Positions 8,301 to 13,705 of a stretch of DNA of 20,489 bases are shown piece by piece. The first letter of the stretch is position 1, and each line of letters starts with the position of its first letter. The stretch is from Thermaerobacter marianensis (GTDB taxonomy: Bacteria > Bacillota > Sulfobacillia > DYIH01), in NCBI GenBank assembly GCA_020723785.1, contig DYIH01000007.1, positions 1 to 20,489 of the forward strand, given 5' to 3'. The position numbers and the translations under genes were made by a program. The notes beneath the pieces were generated by a model. That model was not told the DNA's origin, did not search any database, and was given only the letters and a program-made list of their open reading frames with translations.

Positions 8301-8574
8301 GTCATCCTATCTGGGCGCGGTGGCGACTGCTGCGGGTGTGCGGTGTGTCTGCTTCTTCCCGGATAAGTTCGAGCAGATCATCACAGACGCCGGATGGGGG
8401 AAGAAAGAAGCGTTGGAGGCTCTGAACGCCGCCGGCCTGCTGGTCAAGAACCAGCCGAATGAGCGGACCAGCAAAATCCGTTACCGGCCAGCCGGGGCAA
8501 CACACAGCCTGCAGGCAAAAGCATACTGCCTGCCTGGGCATGTGTTCGGGATCGAGGCTACCCCCCAGGGGTAG
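5389..8574 (+). CDS. AEP primase / DUF927 helicase fusion
   Basis: A 1061-aa replication protein. The N-terminal archaeo-eukaryotic primase (PrimPol) signatures are the metal-binding DFD (residues 109-111), SGNGAH (152-157) and the downstream VDIDRK..AARIWKLYGT motif. A zinc-binding-like segment follows (Cys297, Cys321, Cys326 in CPWNGH and CSHNSCAGKKW). The C-terminal half is a DUF927 helicase with a Walker A-like HASGRGKS at 682-689, then EDYQASR and ASEQSLLSLADT. Such fusions prime and unwind element DNA, as the alpha protein does in satellite phage P4. The ATG at 5389 is preferred because GAGGTGA precedes it by five bases; the frame is open from 5356. A strong terminator and the iteron cluster follow directly. 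Confidence 0.9.
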   Translation: MAVQSVTPNFDPILAAVRLLAPHLEDQSGIVELRIPNAGRNGTIAGYFTSAEALARAASLLDGRVPAIYITLNAVNRNLLARAANKTVIHAKTTAGDGDILRRIWLPLDFDPKRPSGVSSTDAEHEVALARAREVAEWLAGLGFPEPVLADSGNGAHLLYRIDLPNTPAATDLIRRCIEAVRFRFSDEAVDIDRKIFNAARIWKLYGTLSCKGDSLPERPHRRARILSVPARLAVLSEQTLRTLAAALPEPQDDKAEAGQGAAGRKFDVEAWLVEHNVEVRRSSPYGDGRRWILAACPWNGHTDNSMFIIQHANGAIAAGCSHNSCAGKKWHDLRDAIEGPGWREKAKEAQIAARQAQVEEARKVLESLAEKAKADPGSVFEPAVIGALAVLQVYSPGDYGRVLTGLRGAGKLEFGQLKRAVAAEAAKLQRGRLRVVEPDEPEERPSLAVILPDAPHADQIIPSRHSAWGLSERGVTKFGGFKDTGEQDSITVTTYPIYISHRLEPIGGYDEPIRYRIQWRDRSGRWRSAAVQASQLLDKRGIVKLADHGLPVSSSNAAELVAWLAHIAETWTVITEAVASRNGWSGRGLDTFLLGGRAFRADGASDGIQLLHAQQATEERLRAFVPAGDEALQIAALREAAEQFPRLWCVYAAVAASPLWRWAKQAGLVDLRGIIFEIASHASGRGKSVAVEAGLSLLGNPDALKFPANTTTTGLEVLCGTFADTAIGLEDYQASRHMTKAEAALELAHLIGDGQPRNRANVHLQVRGLPPFHITLLVASEQSLLSLADTTEGIKHRIYSITPPFGEQQDMQARVVGERLRQTVAANHGWAAQKYLPAVVRALSAAESRAVLQEEVKAFAAGLNAMLDEGDNSLYHRATPVIGVMQAALKLLLTSAFGCAEEDARRIAQEAGTTMLQEHMTRAPAVPLAQRILNRLASVFASETSRFVNNEPGRNEAEEAEDLPAPRRPASSYLGAVATAAGVRCVCFFPDKFEQIITDAGWGKKEALEALNAAGLLVKNQPNERTSKIRYRPAGATHSLQAKAYCLPGHVFGIEATPQG

Positions 8575-8582
8575 TCGTTTTC

Positions 8583-9046
8583 TGGTACGGGTGCAGTCAA
8601 ATGCCCGCGGGCGCTTAATTCCCAAGCGCCCGCGGGCATTTTAGCCGTGTTCGTGGTACGTGTTGGTACGGGTCTGGTACGGGTGACCCGTACCAGGCTC
8701 TAAGCCTTGCGGCGCAAGGCTTAGGCCGTACCCTATAGGGTATATTGGTACGGGTTTGCATAGAATAATATATAGGGAGCGCACGCACCGGCTTATGACC
8801 CCCGCGCAAAATTTTTTCTAAAAGTAGCATGTATGTAGTGCGGAAAACCCGTACCAGAACATCCCCTCGAAGCCCGCAAAGCCTTGCGGCTCTAGGGCTT
8901 TCTGGTTTCAAACCACCCGTACCAGACCCGTACCAGCAAAAAATGGCAAGTCCGTGAAGCCTTGCGGATCAGGGATTTGCGGGTGTTTGAATATTTGCGG
9001 CAAATTCGCCCCGCCCGTACCAGAACCCGTACCAAGACCCATACCA
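8583..9046. other. iteron cluster, candidate replication origin
   Basis: TGGTACGGGT or its complement occurs about 12 times. Forward copies: 8583, 8654 (one mismatch), 8664, 8675, 8746. Reverse copies (ACCCGTACCA): 8686, 8847, 8915, 8926, 9013 (one mismatch), 9025, 9037 (one mismatch). Copies cluster at 10-12 bp spacing, one helical turn; 8675-8695 is a perfect palindrome. Forward copies lie left and reverse ones right of an AT-rich stretch at 8756-8846. A second family, AAGCCTTGCGG, occurs at 8702, 8879 and 8957, plus an inverted copy forming a 10-bp stem (8701-8710 with 8714-8723). ATTTGC/GCAAAT flank 8999. Two repeat families beside a primase-helicase gene match the P4 alpha/ori logic; the origin role is inferred. 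Confidence 0.75.
8599..8642 (+). terminator. strong rho-independent terminator after the primase-helicase
   Basis: An 18-bp perfect stem (8599-8616 pairing with 8624-8641, rich in GCCCGCGGGC) has a seven-base loop AATTCCC and ends in TTTT. It begins 25 bp after the primase-helicase stop and separates that operon from the iteron region. The flanking A/T runs would let it work in both directions. Confidence 0.85.
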
Positions 9047-9133
9047 GACCTGGCACCGGCCGGCGCCCGGCGTTTCAGGCGCTGGCTGTCAGAGACAATT
9101 TTTCTTAAGGCCGAAAGGGATTATACAGAATGA

Positions 9134-9174
9134 TTGACTGAAGACAAACAAAATGATATAATATCCATAGTCAT
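9134..9174 (+). promoter_or_regulatory. promoter P2 ahead of the RecD2-like genes
   Basis: TTGACT (9134-9139), 17 bp, TATAAT (9157-9162). The spacer AAGACAAACAAAATG nearly repeats that of the promoter at 3685, and GATATAATATCCA repeats that at 12555. An imperfect palindrome TCCAT-AGTC-ATGGA lies at about 9163-9176, over the start point. This suggests coregulation with the early operon. Confidence 0.8.
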
Positions 9175-9202
9175 GGATAACCGCAAGGAGGCCGCATCCT
9201 CC

Positions 9203-10150
9203 ATGGACATCCAGAACTTCACCGCCACCTTGAAGCGCATCATCTACTGCGCTCCGCAACACAAAGACGGCGCCGTGTTCGCCGTGCTGGCCTTTGCCGC
9301 GGGGCGGGAGGAGATTGTCGCCGCCGGCAATGTGGCCCCGGACCTGCTGGGCCAGGCCCCCGAGGGCGGCGAGTTTGCCCTGCAGGGCCGGTGGGTGGAG
9401 CACAAGAAGTACGGCCGCCAGTTGCAGATCATCTCCCTGCTGCCGGTCGTCAGCCGTTCGGAGCGCGGGCTGATCCGCTACCTGACGCGGTTTGACGGCA
9501 TCGGCGAAGCGACGGCCCGCAAGGTGGTGGCCGCGCTGGGTCTGGATTTCCTTCAGGAACTGAGCGCTGCCCCGCAAAAGATTGACGCCGTGCCGGACCT
9601 GACCGACGCGCAGCGCCGGGCCGTCCTGCAGGCGGTTGATGCGTGGGCGCAGGAGGAGGCGGGGCGGCAGTTCATTCCCTGGCTTCTGGCTGCCGGGCTG
9701 ACCATGCCGCAGGCTGTCGCGGCGGTCCGCCGTTTCCGGGAGAACACCCAGGCGGAACTGACCCGCCGGCCGTGGCTGCTGATGGACTTGGAGGGTGTCG
9801 GGTTTTTGACGGCCGACAAGTTTGCCCGTGCTGTGGGCGCCGACCCAAGGAGCGCGGAACGGATCGCCGCGGCCGTCCTGCATGTGCTGGGCGAGGCCCG
9901 CAGCGAGGGGCATGTGTTTTCACCGTTGGACGGCCTGGCGGTACAGACGGCGGCCCTGCTGGAGAAGTGCGGCCCGCCCGATGCCGTGCCGGCCGCCGAG
10001 CGGGTGCGGCGGCTCATTGAGGCCGCGGCTGAGCGGGATCAGGTGGTGCTGGAAGACGGGCGGGTGTACCTGCCATACCTATACGATGCTGAGCAGGCGG
10101 TGCTGGCGTGGCTGCGGCGCCGGGTGCCGGCTGTGCTGCGCACGGCGTGA
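9203..10150 (+). CDS. RecD2-like helicase, N-terminal part as a separate gene
   Basis: The 315-aa protein matches the N-terminal half of RecD2: an OB-like opening (FALQGRWVEHKKYGRQLQII), tandem helix-hairpin-helix regions (FDGIGEATARKVVAALG, then LEGVGFLTADKFARAVG), and the end RVYLPYLYDAEQAVLAWL that normally leads straight into the ATPase core. It ends in a stop where the ATPase domain would begin. The start at 9203 is chosen because the promoter places transcription near 9169, so the in-frame ATG at 9173 would be almost leaderless, while AAGGAGG at 9185-9191 serves the later ATG. That GGAGG can pair with CCTCC (9198-9202). The next gene, 14 bp on, holds the ATPase part. Confidence 0.85.
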   Translation: MDIQNFTATLKRIIYCAPQHKDGAVFAVLAFAAGREEIVAAGNVAPDLLGQAPEGGEFALQGRWVEHKKYGRQLQIISLLPVVSRSERGLIRYLTRFDGIGEATARKVVAALGLDFLQELSAAPQKIDAVPDLTDAQRRAVLQAVDAWAQEEAGRQFIPWLLAAGLTMPQAVAAVRRFRENTQAELTRRPWLLMDLEGVGFLTADKFARAVGADPRSAERIAAAVLHVLGEARSEGHVFSPLDGLAVQTAALLEKCGPPDAVPAAERVRRLIEAAAERDQVVLEDGRVYLPYLYDAEQAVLAWLRRRVPAVLRTA

Positions 10151-10164
10151 CGGAGGTGTCCGGG

Positions 10165-10980
10165 ATGGCGGATGTCCGGCTTGATGAGATTCAGGAACGC
10201 GCTGTTGAGATGGCCCTGGCCGAGCCGATCAGTGTGATCACCGGCGGGCCGGGGCGGGGCAAGACGACGCTGGTCCGGGAGATCATCCGCCGGGCCTGCG
10301 CTGACGGGCCGAAGGACATTCTCCTGGCGGCGCCGACCGGCCGGGCCGCCCGGCGCCTGGCAGAGCTAACCGGGTGCGAGGCCCGGACCATCCACCGGCT
10401 GCTGGAGTACCATCCCGACGAGGGATTCCGGCGGCACGCCGATTATCCCCTCCAGGGTGACATGCTCATCGTGGACGAATGTTCCATGATCGACCTGCCG
10501 CTGATGTCCAGCCTGCTGGAGGCTGTGCCGGGCGGCATGAGGCTGATCTTGGTTGGCGACGCGGACCAGCTTCCGCCTGTCGGGCCTGGAGCGCCGTTTC
10601 AGGACCTGATCCGGTCCGGCCGGGTGCCGGTGACACGGCTGGAGCGGGTCTACCGCCAGGATGCCGGGTCGATCATTCCCAGAAACGCCGCGCTCGTCAA
10701 CGCCGGCAAGATGCCGGCCACAGAACCGGACAATCCGTCCTACATTCGCAAGGTCTACGCCCGCGGCTTCCGGGAGCAGATGGCCGCGGCGGTGCTCAAA
10801 TACGTGGAATTCCTGCTGGGCGAAGGGCATAAGCCGGATGACATCCAGGTGCTCGTCCCCCGGCGGGACGGGGTGCTGGGGGTCAAGACCCTCAACCCGC
10901 AGTTGCGCAAGCTGCTGAACTCCGCCGGCCGGGACAGCGGCGTGTTCAAGGACGGGAGTTTTGGGTGGGCGACCGGGTGA
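10165..10980 (+). CDS. RecD2-like helicase, ATPase part (frameshifted at its end)
   Basis: A 271-aa product with its own clean start: GGAGGT seven bases before the ATG. Superfamily 1B helicase motifs are Walker A GGPGRGKTT (27-35), Walker B VDECS (103-107), motif III GDADQLPP (131-138) and motif IV LERVYRQ (159-165). It ends at GSFGWATG-stop, before motifs V and VI, which continue in the -1 frame from 10962. Restoring one G in the GGG run at 10954-10956 gives KDGEFWVGDRVM, a smooth RecD2 reading. So the gene either lost one base, has a sequencing error, or is read through by a -1 slip at the TTTT run (10959-10962). Confidence 0.85.
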   Translation: MADVRLDEIQERAVEMALAEPISVITGGPGRGKTTLVREIIRRACADGPKDILLAAPTGRAARRLAELTGCEARTIHRLLEYHPDEGFRRHADYPLQGDMLIVDECSMIDLPLMSSLLEAVPGGMRLILVGDADQLPPVGPGAPFQDLIRSGRVPVTRLERVYRQDAGSIIPRNAALVNAGKMPATEPDNPSYIRKVYARGFREQMAAAVLKYVEFLLGEGHKPDDIQVLVPRRDGVLGVKTLNPQLRKLLNSAGRDSGVFKDGSFGWATG

Positions 10981-11414
10981 TGCATCTGATCAACAGCTAC
11001 GACAAGGGCGTGTTCAACGGAGAGATCGGCGCCGTGCTGGAGGTCCGGAATGTTGAAATTACCAACCCGCTGACCAAGCAGCGCGAGTTGGTCCCCGGCA
11101 TGGTGGTCGGCTATGAGGATGGGACAGGAAGATTGCGGTCGGTGGTGTACACCTCGGGCGACGCCGGGGAACTGGACCTGGCCTACGCCTCCACCGTCCA
11201 CAAAGCCCAGGGCGGTGAATTTCCTGCGGTGATCTTTGCCCTGGCGATGGATGCCTGGCTTATGCTCCGCCGGAACCTGGTCTATACCGGAATGACCCGC
11301 GCCCGCGAAAAGGTGATCCTGCTGACCGAGCAGGGGGCGCTGGAGCAGGCTGTGCGGACGCCGGGGACGGAGCAGCGGCATTCCTGGCTGGCGGAAGGGC
11401 TGGCGGCGGGCTAA
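10965..11414 (+). CDS. RecD2-like helicase, C-terminal part (motifs V and VI)
   Basis: A 149-aa frame beginning at GTG with GDRVMHLINSYDKGVFNGEIG, the OB-like region found after motif IV in RecD helicases. It then carries motif V TVHKAQGGEF (77-86) and motif VI RNLVYTGMTRARE (103-115). It overlaps the end of the ATPase frame by 16 bp in a different phase. A weak GGGAG lies six bases upstream of the GTG, so separate translation is conceivable, but the simplest reading is one protein broken by a single-base frameshift. All motifs needed for a helicase are present once the pieces are joined. Confidence 0.8.
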   Translation: MGDRVMHLINSYDKGVFNGEIGAVLEVRNVEITNPLTKQRELVPGMVVGYEDGTGRLRSVVYTSGDAGELDLAYASTVHKAQGGEFPAVIFALAMDAWLMLRRNLVYTGMTRAREKVILLTEQGALEQAVRTPGTEQRHSWLAEGLAAG

Positions 11415-11423
11415 GTATGGTCC

Positions 11424-11437
11424 GGAAATGCTGTCAC
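11424..11437 (+). promoter_or_regulatory. single copy of the GGAAA-CYGTCA motif
   Basis: GGAAATGCTGTCAC matches the repeat motif at 4832-4845 at 13 of 14 positions and is preceded by TATGGTCC, close to the TATGTCC in the earlier repeat region. It falls in the short gap between the RecD2-like and HTH genes. Binding-site status is inferred from recurrence only. Confidence 0.5.
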
Positions 11438-11464
11438 GGCCTTTGATGAGACGAGGGATGAGTC

Positions 11465-11713
11465 GTGAGCCGGAACGGAACCAGGGCAAATACGGTCTTT
11501 CAAACAATCTTGGCAAGCGGTGCAAAGGGTGCGGCCGTGTCGGAAATTGCCCGGCTGCTGTACGGCCGGGACAGCGCCGCCGCGTGCCGCGCCGCTTCGG
11601 GGTATGCGCTGACGGTCTGCCGGACACGGGGGCGGCCTGCCAGGCAGATCAATCGCAGAATTTATCTGCTGGATGCTCTGGACGATGGAGGGGTGCGGCA
11701 TGAGAACGACTGA
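11465..11713 (+). CDS. small putative winged-helix DNA-binding protein
   Basis: An 82-aa protein starting at GTG, seven bases after GAGG. The central part (AKGAAVSEIARLLYGRDSAAACRAASGYALTV) reads as a helix-turn-helix, and RQINRRIYLLDAL reads as the following wing strand; I recognise no specific family. Its stop overlaps the start of the HU-like gene by 14 bp, so the two are probably translationally coupled. It follows the RecD2-like genes by 50 bp and may share their transcript from the promoter at 9134. Regulation or replication accessory roles are both possible. Confidence 0.6.
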   Translation: MSRNGTRANTVFQTILASGAKGAAVSEIARLLYGRDSAAACRAASGYALTVCRTRGRPARQINRRIYLLDALDDGGVRHEND

Positions 11714-11963
11714 TTTGGAGCGGGAACTTGGCCGGCAGCTGCGGGTTGCCCGCTGGGAGGCGCGGGAGTTTCTGGACGCCTTCCGGGATGTTGTGGAGGC
11801 CGCGCTGCGCCGGGGCGATGTGGTCCGTGTGGCAGGGCTGGGCAGCCTGCGGATGAGCAAGCACGGCCGGGTGCTGTTCCGGCCTTCGCGGCGCCTGCGG
11901 CGAGAACTGGCGGCGGGCCGGACCTTTGCTTTGAATGGCTGGGCGAAGAAGGAGCCGGCATGA
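11700..11963 (+). CDS. HU/IHF-like DNA-binding protein with a shortened arm
   Basis: An 87-aa protein with the HU fold order: two N-terminal helices, then RRGDVVRVAGLGSLR (GD at 39-40, GLGSL at 46-50), equivalent to the GDxVxLxGFGxF signature, and a C-terminal helix region. Between the first strand pair and the final region only about six residues (RMSKHGR) replace the long beta-arm with the GRNPxTGxxI motif of true HU. Normal HU is 90-99 aa. The loss should weaken DNA wrapping but leave dimerisation. A GGAGGGG site precedes the ATG by six bases. HU-like proteins assist origin opening and recombination in many elements; the role here is inferred. Confidence 0.75.
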   Translation: MRTTDLERELGRQLRVARWEAREFLDAFRDVVEAALRRGDVVRVAGLGSLRMSKHGRVLFRPSRRLRRELAAGRTFALNGWAKKEPA

Positions 11964-11985
11964 TTCCGTGCCGAGGCTGTGCTTA

Positions 11986-12294
11986 ATGAGTAGGAAAGGC
12001 TTCCTGGCAAGGAGGGCGTGGTCGGTGTCTTGGGCGAGAAGTTACAAAAATGTGTTCCGTAGCAAAGCATATCAGAGCGCCGCCCGGCGGGCTTCCGACG
12101 CGGGTTACAGTATCATATTAAGCCCTCGTACTGATGGGTCATGGAAAGTTGTTTTGTTTTCCTTTGATGGTCCGCGGCGCCCTCGTTTGGTTGGTGAAGG
12201 CTGCACAGCGGCCGTTGCGATAGATAATGCGCTGGCTTCGCGGACAGCCCGTGAGGGGGCGCCGGCCGGTGAAAATCAGTCCGACAATGCTTGA
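11986..12294 (+). CDS. hypothetical protein
   Basis: A possible 102-aa protein beginning MSRKGFLARRAW, lower in GC than its neighbours. The C-terminal half shows alternating strands and helix (AYQSAARRASDAGYSIILSP, then GSWKVVLFSFDG and a closing AAVAIDNAL helix), a pattern seen in small phage proteins but without a family I recognise. Its start has only a weak GAGG 12 bases upstream. It overlaps the start of the next frame by 26 bp, so one of the two starts may be later. Kept because the frame is open and its composition is protein-like. Confidence 0.45.
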   Translation: MSRKGFLARRAWSVSWARSYKNVFRSKAYQSAARRASDAGYSIILSPRTDGSWKVVLFSFDGPRRPRLVGEGCTAAVAIDNALASRTAREGAPAGENQSDNA

Positions 12295-12553
12295 TGTCTT
12301 GAAACATCTTGCCGGCGGTCAGCGGTTGCATCGCTGGCCGGGCGGGTACTGGACAACCTGGCCTTGGGAGCGCGGCAAAGATTTTCCGTTTGGTGAATGG
12401 CATACCGACATCAGCACCATCCGGGCGCTGGAGCGGCGGGGGCTGGTCGAGCGGTGTTTTGCCGACGACCGGGAATGGTGTGACGAGCGGCGGATCACCG
12501 AGGCCGGGCTTCGGTTTTTATCAGACAAAAAGATTGACAACTTCCAATCATAA
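12269..12553 (+). CDS. small winged-helix protein
   Basis: A 94-aa protein starting at GTG, nine bases after GAGGGGG. It reads as a compact winged helix: ISPTMLDVLKHLAGG (helix 1), then a Trp-rich turn (RWPGGYWTTWPW), DISTIRALERRGLVERC (recognition helix) and a hairpin with RRITEAGLRFL. This pattern (leading helix, TIRALERRGLV, TEAGxxxL) is common in small phage/plasmid proteins and MarR-like fragments. A cognate target is unknown. Its last codons contain the -35 box of the promoter at 12534, so transcription from that promoter starts right after the gene. Confidence 0.65.
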   Translation: MKISPTMLDVLKHLAGGQRLHRWPGGYWTTWPWERGKDFPFGEWHTDISTIRALERRGLVERCFADDREWCDERRITEAGLRFLSDKKIDNFQS

Positions 12554-12573
12554 TGATATAATATCCACAGTGA
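12534..12573 (+). promoter_or_regulatory. promoter P3 ahead of the IS110-like gene
   Basis: TTGACA (12534-12539), 17 bp, TATAAT (12557-12562). The segment AATGATATAATATCCAYAGT is shared with the promoter at 9134, and CACAGTGAC just downstream is shared with the promoter at 3685. The spacer differs in its upstream half. It belongs to the same promoter group. Confidence 0.8.
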
Positions 12574-12601
12574 CTGACGCTGCGCGAAGCGAGGGATTCA
12601 G

Positions 12602-13373
12602 ATGGCCGGGCTTGCTGCAGAAACGCACGAATCCACGCCGCTGAAATTTGATGATCTGCTGCGCAAATTCCACGAAAAGCTGGCTGTCATTCCGGAAGAA
12701 TGCCGCCCTGCGATGGGCTGGCTGTACGTTTACAAACACATCCAGGAAGAGCGCAAACGGCTGTGCAACCGGGCGCTGCAAATGTCCAGCGCCAATGGGG
12801 CGCCGGGTGTTCTGGGCTGGCGAGCTTGCCGCGGAGGTGGCCCGGCCAATGGAGGCGCTGTTTCTCGGCGTTGCCGAAAAAGTCAAGGACGGCGAAGACA
12901 AGGCCAGGCTGCAGTTGGAGCGGGCGCTGATGCCCACGTCCTGGTACCAAGAAGTCGCGGTCCCGGCTGCGCGGGGGTTTGGGATCAGCAAGTCTTCCGG
13001 CGCGGTGTCCGCGGCGAAGCTGCTTTGGGCCTTCGGGTCGGCCTCGCGGTTCCCGGCGTTTGAGAAAATCGTGCAGTACGCCGGGCTGGCGCCGGCGCCC
13101 GACGGCAAGGCGCCGAAGCGCCGCCGCGGCCAGAGGGTTCATTATAATCCCGCTGCATGGCAGGCTTTGTATGACCTGTCGGAGTGCTGGCTGCGGATGC
13201 CGAATTGTTACTGGCGCCACCGCTGGGACGCGCTGAAGGCTGTCGCTGCAGTGAAGCATCCGGACTGGCCGGCCGGAAAAATTCATGCCTGGGGCCGCCG
13301 TCGGATGCTGCGGGAGTTTCTGCATGATCTGTGGGCTGTCTGGCTGGACTGGGAGGCCAGGCGGTGGGTGTAA
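12602..13373 (+). pseudogene. IS110-type C-terminal-domain protein, frameshifted
   Basis: The two frames join into one 256-aa protein if one G is removed from the GGGG run at 12797-12800 (SSANG then RRVFWAGELAAEVARPMEALF). The N-terminal 110 residues are helical and unrecognised. The C-terminal part matches the Transposase_20 helix-hairpin-helix region of IS110/IS116 enzymes: GFGISKSSGAVSAAKLLWAF, RFPAFEKIVQYAGLAP, then KRRRGQRVHYNP..ALYDL. The DEDD catalytic domain is missing, as is the SSG serine context usually found after the YAGLxP motif, so this is probably not an active transposase but a DNA-binding derivative. GAGGGATT precedes the ATG. Sequencing error remains possible. Confidence 0.65.
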
Positions 13374-13392
13374 GGCGCAAGAGCAGAGATGA

Positions 13393-13619
13393 ATTTGCCG
13401 GCGCTGTTTTGTGAGTGTGGACGTTGTTCCATTGTGTAATTTATGCGCCGGCAACCCTTTGAAAACTGATTTGCCGGCGCTGTATTGCAGGTGTGGACGT
13501 TGTTCCACTAAGTGGAAAATGCGCCGGCATCCTTTGAAAACCGATTTGCCGGCGCTGCTGTGCGCGTGTGGACGTTGTTCCACTGAGATGCGCTTGCGCC
13601 GGCAACCCTGCTCAAACCC
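13393..13619 (+). repeat. three 75-bp tandem repeats with nested inverted repeats
   Basis: Units start at 13393, 13469 and 13544. Each opens with ATTTGCCGGCGCTG and closes with GCGCCGGCA near its end (13445, 13521, 13596), so the two ends can pair. Between them lies a conserved core GTGTGGACGTTGTTCCA (13415, 13491, 13566) in which GTGGA and TCCAC form a small hairpin. Sequence between arms and core differs among copies while pairing arms are kept, which points to structure rather than coding. It sits directly upstream of the ParB-like gene, so it may be that protein's binding array (parS-like); alternatively it is a structured RNA. Confidence 0.8.
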
Positions 13620-13705
13620 AAGGCGCCGTGCCGCTTTGCCGCACCGTTTCGCCGCCCGTGTTTGCCGCGCCTTGTGCAACAGAACCAAAGAAAGGAGCTA
13701 AAGCT

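Noticed and set aside
11428..11703. 91-codon frame overlapping the small HTH gene
   Set aside because: It is a shadow in another phase with Gly/Arg/Pro-heavy composition; the frame starting at 11465 has a better start and a helix-turn-helix pattern.
12561..12569. DnaA box (ATATCCACA, one mismatch to TTATCCACA)
   Set aside because: Only one near match and it lies in a block shared among promoters; a regulator site explains it better.
12602..13373. Active IS110 insertion sequence
   Set aside because: No catalytic DEDD domain, no visible insertion-sequence ends, and the gene sits in line with element genes behind an element-type promoter.
13393..13619. Integron attC sites or CRISPR
   Set aside because: No GTTRRRY/RYYYAAC core pairs, no gene cassettes and no integron integrase; spacing and content do not fit CRISPR.
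13411..13701. Frame with repeated CxCGRCS units
   Set aside because: It is the translation of the 75-bp repeats; the first copy has a stop in the equivalent frame and the nucleotide arms, not codons, are conserved.
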